Source: Stieleria neptunia (GTDB taxonomy: Bacteria; Planctomycetota; Planctomycetia; Pirellulales; Pirellulaceae). Taken from it: DNA of 64,000 nt. A program made the position numbers and the translations under genes. Below the pieces are notes generated by a model. It had not been told where the DNA came from and did no database searches. It was given only the letters and a program-made list of their open reading frames with translations. The DNA lies in the NCBI RefSeq assembly GCF_007754155.1, contig NZ_CP037423.1:8862938-8926937 (forward strand), read 5' to 3'. Below, piece by piece: positions 46,448-54,892 of this stretch; within the stretch, counting starts at the first letter, position 1, and the number at the start of each line of letters is the position of its first letter.

Positions 46448-46933
46448 CTAAGCAAGATACCGCTCGACCCCCGCCTGCGGATACCCGTCATAGAACCGTC
46501 GGATCCAGTGCCGCCCCGACCAGTGCTGCAGATGTTGCTCCCATCCCATTCGCTCCAAGAACCGGTCCGAGATCGATCCGTTGGAGACGTGGGCGACGAT
46601 CGCCGACGCGCCCCGCAATCGTGCGATTTCATGCAACACGTGGCAGGCACCGACGAAGGACCGGTATCCGGCACGGCGGCCACTGCGGACATAGTCCAGT
46701 GTCAAAAATCCCGGCATCCCCAACGGCTGGTGATAATCCAACCAACACAGATCGTCGTCGGGTCGCCCGTAACGACTCTGCCACCAGACCTGCGCCATCG
46801 AAACGCTGCCGCACAGCCAGCGTCGTTCGATCCGCACCAGCTTGCCCGCCTGCATGACGATCCGTCCACACCGCCAGCGGCGGATCAGGTCCGGTCGTTG
46901 CTGGGGGTTCGTGATCGAGCGGGCGAACATCAT
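46448..46933 (-). CDS. Hypothetical protein with GNAT-like C-terminus
   Basis: 161 residues. RIVMQAGKLVRIERRWLCG, LGMPGFLTLDYVRSG and FVGACHVLHEIARLRGASAIVAHVSNGSISDRFLERMGW follow the strand-helix order of an acetyltransferase ending. VSNGSISDRFLERMGWEQH is typical of the alpha4/beta7 part of GNAT proteins (ISDRFLERMGW). The acetyl-CoA loop is not clear. No signal peptide. Probably a conserved planctomycete protein; function unproven. Confidence 0.6.
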   Translation of the reverse strand: MMFARSITNPQQRPDLIRRWRCGRIVMQAGKLVRIERRWLCGSVSMAQVWWQSRYGRPDDDLCWLDYHQPLGMPGFLTLDYVRSGRRAGYRSFVGACHVLHEIARLRGASAIVAHVSNGSISDRFLERMGWEQHLQHWSGRHWIRRFYDGYPQAGVERYLA

Positions 46934-47108
46934 CGTGGCCGGCGAGAGGTGAGAAGGGGATGCGTGGCGTGACCAACTCTAGCTCGCCGAAATCGCCGTG
47001 TTCGCGTTTAATTCGCGCTCGTTCCATCTTCGAAGGGTCACACGGTGCAACATTTCCCCACTGTGTACTGGAAGGGTGTCGAAGTGTTCCCCAACCGACG
47101 GGCCGCCC

Positions 47109-50100
47109 TCACTCGAAACTCAACGTCTTCAAAAACCGTTGACCGAAGCGGCCGTAGTCCTGGCCGTCAACATCACCGTCGCCGTCAACATCGAGCGATT
47201 CCTCAAACGCCGACACGCCCATCGGCTGCAGGAACGAGAGCCCGAACCGTCCGTAGTCTTGGCCGTCCACATCGCGGTCGCCATCGGTATCGCCAAAGAG
47301 TCGGAAGAAACGATCCGCCTCGACCGCCCCGTGAACGTAGTCGCCGGCCATCACGGATCCGCTGACCGGCGACGCGACCTGGGCGGCGAGCAAGGTCAGT
47401 TGATAATTGCCGTCGGCCAACGAATTCCGTAGCCCCGTCGTCCCGCCCGCGTCTCGATCGACCACCGATGGCCCGCTGCCGAACGTGACTTCGACAAATG
47501 TCTGTCCCAATTCGAAACGGCTGTCGACGATCAACGATGTCAGCTGCGTCTGCGTGTCACGATTGATCAGTTGAACCGCCGAGGCCGGCACCTCGACGTT
47601 ACCGTCAAACACCACCGTCAGCTGATCAAGCGTCGAACGTTGTAACTCCTCAACCGGCGCGGCGGAATCGCCGCCGATCAGCACGTCGACCACCGACGGC
47701 GAGACTTCCTCGAGCACAAACAATTCGCGTCCGAAAGGACCATTCTCGGCGGCGAAATACAACTTGCCGCCGATCTGCAGGATCTCGTCGGGATGGCTGC
47801 CGAAGAACTCGGGCGGATACAAATCTTCCACCAACAAAGTGAGTGCGTCGCTACCATCGGTTGCCCACAGCTCGCGGTCGTTGTTGGTGGTACCGGCTGC
47901 ACTAAAAAGCAATCGTTTGCCGGTGTCGTAGAGCGGCACCGGCTCGCTGCCGCCGCTGGATTGAATGTCGGACACAAGCATCGCGTTGCCGGCCACCCCG
48001 CTGGTCTTCCACAGCTCTGCACCGACGGTTCCATCCTCGGCGGCAAAGTAAATCTCCCCGAGTGCAGGAAAGAACCCGCCGGCGTTACTCGACCCGCCGC
48101 CCGGATTGATGTTGGCGATCTGGCTGGTGCCACCGCCGGTGCCGTCGGACCGGTAGGGCTCGAATCCGTCTGATCCGTTGTTGGCCGCGAAGTAAAGCGT
48201 GCCGTTGACATCGGTCAACCCGACCGGATCCGAGCCGTTGCCTCCGCCGCGAATGTCCGAAACGATTTCGGTGATTCCCAAGCTGTCCCTCCGCCACAAC
48301 TCTCGCCCGTTGATGCCGTTGTCCGCGGTGAAGTACAACGCGTTGCCCACCACCGTCAACTCCTCCGGTGATGAATCAAACGTCCGATTCAGATTGCCCG
48401 GATCGACCACGGCATTGATGTCCCGAACCAAACTGACCGACGTCCCATCGGTTCGGAACAACTCGCGGCCGATATCCTTTCTGTCGACGCCGTCGGTCAA
48501 GGTCTCCGCGGAGGTATCGGCAGAGAAGTAGAGATAGCTATCAAGCGCCGTCAATTCCATCGGATTGCTTCCCGCCGAGCCCGGGATCAAGTCCCAGACC
48601 ATTTCGGCCGGACCGCTGCCGTCGCTTTTCCAGAGCTCGTTTCCGTTGACCCCATCATCGGCCACGAAGTAGATCAGCCCATTGGAGATCACAAACACCG
48701 TCCCGTCTTCATCCAGCGGCACGGGCCGTCGATCGGACAGCTGGCGTGTCGGGCCGTTCGGGTCGGTCAGATAAACGCCTCCCTCGGTGCCGAGCGAGTT
48801 GTTGTAGAAAACGACTTGTTCGGTCAGGGCGCTGTACACCGTCAGGGTCGAGATCCTGTCGGTGCTTGAGGGAGAAATGTCTTCGAACAATTCTACCGTC
48901 CCGGCCACGGTATCCGCTTTCCAAATCGCCTCGCCGTTGAGCCCATCATCGGCGACGAAATAGATGTCGGTGCCGAATTGAACCAGATCCCTGACGTTGG
49001 CGTCATCGGTCGATGGATTCAGATTGACCAACGTTTCGGTGTTCAACGGATCCCCGTCGGTGATCCACAACTCACGGTCACGTGCCAAATCGGTCGTCGT
49101 AAACAGCAAACTGCCGCCCAGTTCACCGAACAACACCGGTGCACCATCCAGCGGGGCGCCATACAAGTCATTGCCCGGCAACGAGTCGAGGACCTGCATC
49201 GTGCCCTCTTCGGTCCCATCGGACAACCAAAGCTCCAATCCATCACCGAAGACGTCATCGGCCGCAAAGAACAACTTGTCGCCGACCTGGGTCAATTGAA
49301 ACGGGTTGGAACTGCCCGTCGGGGCGATGTCCTTGACGATCTCGGTGCCGGCGGTCGTCCCATCGGTTTTGTGCAATTCGCGACCGGCGTCAGCAAACTG
49401 TGTCGTGCCGGCACTCAAATCGGCCGACAACGTCGCACCGACGACAAACGCTTGGGTGGGCCCGTCGGGGAAACCCGGGAACGTCGAATTGCCGAGCGAC
49501 AATCGAACCGTTGCGGTGGTCACCGACGCACCGCCGGGGTCGGTCAGATTGACATTGTTGGCGTCGCGACCGAGGTACCAATTATCGAGCTCGGGGCCCG
49601 AGACGGTCGTGGAACTTGTCGGCGTCGCGTTGCCGTTGAGAAACAACTCAAACAACAGCCCCTCTTCACTTAACGCGGTCGCATCCGTCAATTCGTTCCC
49701 CGACGCGAAGCCTGAAAAACGGAGATTCGTCAAACCGTCAGAATCAGCAATCGTCCATTCCCATGCGTTGACCGCCAGCTCACCATTGTTGTCGATATCT
49801 TCGACGTACAAGTCGCCGACTTCGATCGATTGCAGCCCGACGCCCGCGTCACCGATGCGGGCGCCCGACGAGACCCAACCCAAATTGTTGTCGGATCCCC
49901 CTTGTGTCGTGCTATTGAACCGGATCGAATCATCGAACCCCGACAACGTTCCGCCGTAGGGCGTCGTCTGCTCGGCGACGATCCCCGCATAGTTGCCATT
50001 GGCCACGCGTGAATTGTCCGCCGTCATCGTCGGCGAACTCACCGAAATCGTCGTGGCGGGCACCACCCCGTTGGCGGCAAAGAACAAGGTCTCGCCGACG

Positions 50101-51245
50101 ACTTCAAAATCGATCGGCGTGGATGAACCGAGTCCACGTGTCGTGTCGGCGACCAACGTGATCGCGGAACCGTCGGACTTGTACAAGTGACGTCCGCTGG
50201 TTCCATCGGTGGCCGAAAAAAACAGCTCTGCCCCGAACGGAGTCAGCTCCTCAGGGTACGACGAACCGCTCGGGTTCAAATCAAACACCCGCACCGTCCC
50301 CGCTTCGGTTCCATCACTTTTGTATAACTCCACCCCGTCGGTGTAGTCTTCGGCGACAAAGAACAGCAGCCCGTTGTGGCTGGTCAAGTAGGTGGGATAG
50401 GAACTGAACGTCGGATCGTCGTCGGCGGTGCCGGGATCCGTGCCCGGATCAATCCCCAGATCCTTCACCATCACCGTCCCTTCGGCGGTCCCATTGCTCT
50501 TCCAAAGTTCACGGTTGTAGTAACCGTAATCGTAGCTGGTGAAGAACAGCGTGCCGTTGACGTCGGTCAACTCTTGCGGACGATCGATCACCTGTTGGTC
50601 GGCATTGATGTCTTTGACCATCGCGGTGCCCCCCGACGTGCCGTCGTGAGCCCAGAGCTCGTAGCCTTTCGACGGTTGCCCCCCGAACTCCGCTTGATAC
50701 GCGGTGAAAAACAGTTTCGATCCCGAAGCGGTCAGGTCGGTCAAGTAATACACGCCCACCGCATCGGCATCAAAGACCTTGACCGTCCCCGCTTCGGTTC
50801 CGTCGCTTTTCCACAAATCGGTTTCGCCGGTCTCGTCCAATGCGGTGAAAAACAACTCGTTTCCGAGCACGGTCAATTCCGCGGGCGATGACGTGTCCGG
50901 CCCCGGCAACAGGTCTTTCACCATCTCCGTGCCGTCGACCGTCCCATCGGTTTTCCAAAGCTCGGTTCCATGCATACCGTCATCGGCGACGAAGAACGAT
51001 TCATCGCCGAACCGAACCACGTCATCGATCCCCGACGACACGCCGAGCATGTTGATGTCCTGGAACAGGTCAATCGCGAACGTCAACAGACGACGGCTTT
51101 CCAGCGTTTCGATCGACGCCCCCAAGCGCCGACGACGCGAACGACGAACACGCGTTCGATGCCGTTTCGCATTGCCTGGTCCAGACAATCGTGTCCGCAA
51201 CGGGAACCGCGATTCTGCCGATCGTCGCGATCGCAATCCATCCAT
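47109..51245 (-). CDS. Large exported ELWxxDGT-repeat protein with C-terminal dockerin domain
   Basis: 1378 residues. The N-terminus (RRSRRRRLGASIETLESRRLL) is the planctomycete Arg-rich leader with LESRRLL, seen on secreted surface proteins. The body is built of ~20 beta-propeller-like repeats such as GTELWKTDGTVDGTEMVKDL, GRELFRTDGTSV and FEPYRSDGTGGG (ELWxxDGTxxGT). A lamin-tail-like insertion occupies residues ~400-600. The last ~60 residues hold two dockerin-type EF-hand loops: DTDGDRDVDGQDYGRFG and DVDGDGDVDGQDYGRFG. Likely surface-anchored or secreted, with protein-protein assembly through the dockerin. Single gene. Confidence 0.93.
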   Translation of the reverse strand: MDGLRSRRSAESRFPLRTRLSGPGNAKRHRTRVRRSRRRRLGASIETLESRRLLTFAIDLFQDINMLGVSSGIDDVVRFGDESFFVADDGMHGTELWKTDGTVDGTEMVKDLLPGPDTSSPAELTVLGNELFFTALDETGETDLWKSDGTEAGTVKVFDADAVGVYYLTDLTASGSKLFFTAYQAEFGGQPSKGYELWAHDGTSGGTAMVKDINADQQVIDRPQELTDVNGTLFFTSYDYGYYNRELWKSNGTAEGTVMVKDLGIDPGTDPGTADDDPTFSSYPTYLTSHNGLLFFVAEDYTDGVELYKSDGTEAGTVRVFDLNPSGSSYPEELTPFGAELFFSATDGTSGRHLYKSDGSAITLVADTTRGLGSSTPIDFEVVGETLFFAANGVVPATTISVSSPTMTADNSRVANGNYAGIVAEQTTPYGGTLSGFDDSIRFNSTTQGGSDNNLGWVSSGARIGDAGVGLQSIEVGDLYVEDIDNNGELAVNAWEWTIADSDGLTNLRFSGFASGNELTDATALSEEGLLFELFLNGNATPTSSTTVSGPELDNWYLGRDANNVNLTDPGGASVTTATVRLSLGNSTFPGFPDGPTQAFVVGATLSADLSAGTTQFADAGRELHKTDGTTAGTEIVKDIAPTGSSNPFQLTQVGDKLFFAADDVFGDGLELWLSDGTEEGTMQVLDSLPGNDLYGAPLDGAPVLFGELGGSLLFTTTDLARDRELWITDGDPLNTETLVNLNPSTDDANVRDLVQFGTDIYFVADDGLNGEAIWKADTVAGTVELFEDISPSSTDRISTLTVYSALTEQVVFYNNSLGTEGGVYLTDPNGPTRQLSDRRPVPLDEDGTVFVISNGLIYFVADDGVNGNELWKSDGSGPAEMVWDLIPGSAGSNPMELTALDSYLYFSADTSAETLTDGVDRKDIGRELFRTDGTSVSLVRDINAVVDPGNLNRTFDSSPEELTVVGNALYFTADNGINGRELWRRDSLGITEIVSDIRGGGNGSDPVGLTDVNGTLYFAANNGSDGFEPYRSDGTGGGTSQIANINPGGGSSNAGGFFPALGEIYFAAEDGTVGAELWKTSGVAGNAMLVSDIQSSGGSEPVPLYDTGKRLLFSAAGTTNNDRELWATDGSDALTLLVEDLYPPEFFGSHPDEILQIGGKLYFAAENGPFGRELFVLEEVSPSVVDVLIGGDSAAPVEELQRSTLDQLTVVFDGNVEVPASAVQLINRDTQTQLTSLIVDSRFELGQTFVEVTFGSGPSVVDRDAGGTTGLRNSLADGNYQLTLLAAQVASPVSGSVMAGDYVHGAVEADRFFRLFGDTDGDRDVDGQDYGRFGLSFLQPMGVSAFEESLDVDGDGDVDGQDYGRFGQRFLKTLSFE

Positions 51246-51482
51246 AGGGGCTTCTCAATCGAGGTTTAGCGTGAGGAGGATGAAGCAAACCGCAGGGGTT
51301 CACACCGACGTGCTGCGGCGCTGACGCTGAGCCGGAAACGGCCCCATGGAAGGCGACGTCGGTAGCGGCCGACGCGGCCTCCAAGGCGATTTGATCTGAC
51401 TTCACCGAAGGATAAGGGTGGCAGTATAAACAAACCGAACGTTCCAAGCCGCAAAATCGGACGATTCAGCAGGTCCGTTTTC
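51246..51482. other. Intergenic region upstream of the ELWxxDGT gene
   Basis: 237 bp holding the promoter side of the surface-protein gene and, at 51466-51499, a 17-bp tandem duplication (TCAGCAGGTCCGTTTTC twice) that overlaps the stop of the TIGR03032 gene. No other feature visible. Confidence 0.55.
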
Positions 51483-52685
51483 TCAGCAGGTCCGTTTTCT
51501 TTGAACGCAATCGCCACTCGCTCCACCGACGATCGCATCAACTTGATCGCCACGCGGCACCACCCATACGGGCAACTGCTGATCCTCTCGTGGATAGGGA
51601 CCGCATACCACCGTTCGCCTGCTGCTTTGAATCACTTGCACATCAAACAGTTCCTCGACGCCGCTCTCGAACTCCAGAAACGCCAGACTCTGCCCCGACA
51701 CCCAGTCGATCACGACAATGCCACAGCGCATCGCGGCCCGATCCTGACAAATCGGCACCCCTCCGAAAACCGACGTTTCTCTCGCCCGGCTCATCCCCAC
51801 AAAGGCGTACCGGCCATGGAACGCCAACCCCCGTCCGTAGCCCGGATAGGACGCCACCTCCTCGGCCTGGCCGCTTTGCGGATCGACCGTGACCAGTTTT
51901 CCCCGACCACTATCCAGCATGAAAACCTTTCCGTCATGCAACCGCGGAGAATGGGGCATGCAGAAACCGCCCGCGACCACCTGCCCACTGGGCACATCGA
52001 TCAGCACCCCGCCGTCGGACTTGTGTTCGCGCCAGCCTCGCGCCGCATCACTTGTTCCCAACGCGCTGACATACTTGGGCCGTCCCGCTTCCATCGCCAT
52101 CCCGTTGAGATGACAACGGTCTTGTGGCGCCAATTCCGTGATGAACGGGGGCTGCCAGCGTGGAACAAAATTAAAGTCCTCGTGCAACGTCGACAGACAC
52201 GAAAACAACGTGTTCACGATCCACAATTGGCCATCGGCCCCCCACTGCATTTCATGCACATGGATGTTGCCCGTCACAAACGACTCTCGGGCCAGGTAAG
52301 CTCGGTCATAGGTCCCCGCGGGGTCGACTTGGCGTGCCAGCGATCCACCATCGCGAAGAAACCAAATCACGTTCGGCCCCCCGACTGCGATCGACGACGT
52401 CTTCACCCCGATCGCATCCGACGCCTGCCGTGGCGGTGCAATCCCCATCGCCTGTTGAAAATTCGAAAACCCCAAATGAAGTTGACCGTCGCAGGCACCG
52501 ACGCTGACCACTTTCCCCGCCGCATAGGTCGAAACCAATAACGAACAACCGAGGTGCTCAAGCAACGGAACAAATTTCGAACTGTGCCGAAAGTTGATCT
52601 CGCGCATCGCGGTGGGCCGCTCGGGTCCGCCCACCGCGGCATCGTCCGAGGCCGCTGCTGGTTGCTGCTGGTTGTCCATCGACAT
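51483..52685 (-). CDS. TIGR03032 family protein
   Basis: 400 residues. Matches the TIGR03032 beta-propeller-like family: FVPLLEHLGCSLLVSTYAAGK, GNIHVHEMQWGADGQLWIVN, TLFSCLSTLHEDFNFVPRWQPPF, DRCHLNGMAMEAGRPKYVSA, GFCMPHSPRLHDGKVFMLDSGRGKL and CGIVVIDWVSGQSLAFLEF. Members are of unknown function, often beside sulfotransferase or tetratricopeptide genes. The stop codon lies inside a 17-bp tandem duplication, which may have altered the last few residues (QRKRTC). Confidence 0.9.
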   Translation of the reverse strand: MSMDNQQQPAAASDDAAVGGPERPTAMREINFRHSSKFVPLLEHLGCSLLVSTYAAGKVVSVGACDGQLHLGFSNFQQAMGIAPPRQASDAIGVKTSSIAVGGPNVIWFLRDGGSLARQVDPAGTYDRAYLARESFVTGNIHVHEMQWGADGQLWIVNTLFSCLSTLHEDFNFVPRWQPPFITELAPQDRCHLNGMAMEAGRPKYVSALGTSDAARGWREHKSDGGVLIDVPSGQVVAGGFCMPHSPRLHDGKVFMLDSGRGKLVTVDPQSGQAEEVASYPGYGRGLAFHGRYAFVGMSRARETSVFGGVPICQDRAAMRCGIVVIDWVSGQSLAFLEFESGVEELFDVQVIQSSRRTVVCGPYPREDQQLPVWVVPRGDQVDAIVGGASGDCVQRKRTC

Positions 52686-52818
52686 CGTTGGGGTTGAACG
52701 GGAGCTTCGATCGGTGCGGCAACGCCCCCGAGCCGCGAGGTCGTTTGGGATTCAAAGCCACCCTCCCTCGCTGCCAGGTAACGCTGTGAAACGTATCTTC
52801 CCTGTGTTTCATGATGTT

Positions 52819-52891
52819 TTAGCGGTAGGGCGCAAGCCCTCCGGTTCCTCCTCGGTGCCAAAACACCGGAGGGCTCGCGCCCTACCGCTAA
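52819..52891. repeat. TTAGCGG-terminated stem-loop element, short copy
   Basis: Arms TTAGCGGTAGGGCGCAAGCC (extending to CTCCGGT, 52819-52845) and their complement (52865-52891), 27 bp with one mismatch, around a 19-nt loop. The termini equal those of the long elements at 27991 and 58726, so this is the family without its core. Lies in the 317-bp gap between the TIGR03032 and CRTAC1 genes. Confidence 0.9.
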
Positions 52892-53002
52892 CAAATGCAT
52901 CTCATCGGTTCAGCGTCGTCCGACCTTCACCGTGGCGGGAAACGCAGAATACGCGTCCCCCGCCTAGATCACAAGCATCCGTTCACAACCATCGACCGCA
53001 GC

Positions 53003-54892
53003 CTACGGGGTCACCGCCGATGCCGGTCGCTCGATCACGTGGCTTTGATCGACCGCCAACGGCTGCAGTTCCTGGCGCAGTCCGTCGGCCCACTGGACGA
53101 CGATGCGATCGACTCGATCGGCGGTACCCAGGCCGAACGTGAGCGGCAGCTCGACTTGCGAAAGATAGCTTCGCGTCGGCATCACTTGTTGACGGATGAC
53201 CTGATCGCCCACCGTCAGTTCGACCCACGAACCGATCGCGTCGCGATTGCAGTGCCGCCCGTCGCCTTTCAATCGCAAACGCAGCCAATGATGGCCGAGC
53301 TGTTGATCATTGCGCAACAAACGCGGACCGCGGCCGGTTGCTGTGATCAACAGATCCAAGTCGCCGTCCTGATCGATGTCGGCATACGCAGCGCCACGGC
53401 CAGGCATCGGTCGCAACAAATCCGCACCGACCTGCATCTCGTTCATCGCCAGAAACTCCGTCCCGTGCTGCGGCCCGGCGTTCCAGAACAACTGGGGCGG
53501 CTGTTCGTAATGCTGGCTCGGCTGCACGCGGTTGATGTCCTCTTCCAAGTGACCGTTGGCACAGAACAGGTCCGATCGACCATCTAGATCACAATCCAGA
53601 TACACCAAACCGAACGTCAACAATAAACGCGTGCTCGGGCCCAATCCGGTCGAGACGGCTTCGTCGTAAAACTGCATCCGCCCCAACTTGGTCACGTACA
53701 GCGCCGTCATCTCGTTGGAAAAGTTTCCGATGGCGACGGCGAGAGCTTTGCGTCCACGAAACGAAGCGACATCAATTCCCATTGCACCGCGGGCGTTGCC
53801 GCTGGAATCAAATGCGATTCCGGTGAGCGCCCCGACTTCGCTGAAATGGCCTTCACCGTCGTTGCTGAGCAACAGGTTTTGCACGGTATCGTTGGCGACG
53901 ATCACGTCCAACGTTCCGTTGGTGTCAAAGTCACAAAACGCCAGTCCCAGCGATTTGGACAACGGCACCCCGGTCGACTGATTCTGGATCTGAACCCCGG
54001 CCTGCTCGGACACATCGGTGAATGTGCCGTCACCGTCATTGCGGTACAGATAGGGATAGGTGCCTTCAAAATTCTGCGGACGCCCGTAGGCTCTGCCGCC
54101 TCCGACCAGTTGAAAATTCTGGGACTGATCGTACTCCCGGCTCCAGCCGACGTAGTTACAGACGAACAGATCCAGATCACCGTCGTTGTCGTAATCGAAC
54201 CAACCGGCGCTGGTGCTCCACCGATCCGCCTGGCCACCCACGCCAGCCGCTTCGGTGACGTCGTCAAACCGCCCGTCGCCGAGATTGCGAAACAGATGGT
54301 TCCGACCGATGCCGGTGATGAACACATCGACATGATCATCGTTGTCATAGTCCCCGACCGCGACACCCATTGCATAGTCAGACAGGTTTAACCCCGATGC
54401 TTCGCTGACATCAACGAATTGATCGCCGTCGTTGCGATACAGCATCGAGGTCTCGGTCCGCCCGCTCGGCGGATCCCAGGGCCAGTCTTTGCTGTTGATG
54501 AACAAGATGTCTTGATCGCCGTCGTTGTCGTAATCAAAGATCGCCGTGCCCCCGCCCATCGTCTCGGGCAATAGTTTGTCACCGACGGCGCCGTTGTTGT
54601 GAACAAACTCGATTCCGACCTGTACGGTGATGTCGGTGAAGGGCACCGTCGGCACCTGGACGTCGGGCATTTCGCGGATACTGACTGTCGCCAGCTCGGA
54701 TTCGCGTACCGGTGGTGCGGCCTCCGGCCGTGACAAATAAAACACGAGTGCCCCGCCGACGGCGACCAGTGCGACGAGGGCCAGCAACGACCACCGCAGC
54801 GCTCGGCCGATTTCGGCGTCGTCGCGGAGAACCTCCTCTTCCTCACCATCGACTGCTTTGGGATCAATCTCTACCGCCTGCGGATGTGACAT
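53003..54892 (-). CDS. CRTAC1/ASPIC-UnbV family FG-GAP repeat protein
   Basis: 629 residues from ATG 54892 with GGAGG upstream; its start overlaps the end of the cytochrome gene by 29 bases. One membrane anchor (residues ~34-55, WSLLALVALVAVGGALVFYL). Then FG-GAP/VCBS-type calcium-binding repeats: FDYDNDGDQDILFIN, GDYDNDDHVDVFITG, FDYDNDGDLDLFVCN, DIDQDGDLDLLITA. The last ~100 residues are the ASPIC/UnbV domain (NHWLRLRLKG-like HHWLRLRLKGDGRHCNRDAI, then DRIVVQWADGLRQELQPL). Probably periplasmic and functionally coupled to the multihaem protein, as in similar planctomycete gene pairs. Confidence 0.91.
   Translation of the reverse strand: MSHPQAVEIDPKAVDGEEEEVLRDDAEIGRALRWSLLALVALVAVGGALVFYLSRPEAAPPVRESELATVSIREMPDVQVPTVPFTDITVQVGIEFVHNNGAVGDKLLPETMGGGTAIFDYDNDGDQDILFINSKDWPWDPPSGRTETSMLYRNDGDQFVDVSEASGLNLSDYAMGVAVGDYDNDDHVDVFITGIGRNHLFRNLGDGRFDDVTEAAGVGGQADRWSTSAGWFDYDNDGDLDLFVCNYVGWSREYDQSQNFQLVGGGRAYGRPQNFEGTYPYLYRNDGDGTFTDVSEQAGVQIQNQSTGVPLSKSLGLAFCDFDTNGTLDVIVANDTVQNLLLSNDGEGHFSEVGALTGIAFDSSGNARGAMGIDVASFRGRKALAVAIGNFSNEMTALYVTKLGRMQFYDEAVSTGLGPSTRLLLTFGLVYLDCDLDGRSDLFCANGHLEEDINRVQPSQHYEQPPQLFWNAGPQHGTEFLAMNEMQVGADLLRPMPGRGAAYADIDQDGDLDLLITATGRGPRLLRNDQQLGHHWLRLRLKGDGRHCNRDAIGSWVELTVGDQVIRQQVMPTRSYLSQVELPLTFGLGTADRVDRIVVQWADGLRQELQPLAVDQSHVIERPASAVTP

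Noticed and set aside
51501..52541. 346-residue plus-strand open frame antisense to the TIGR03032 gene
   Set aside because: Shadow of a clearly recognised gene; no ribosome-binding site or domain.
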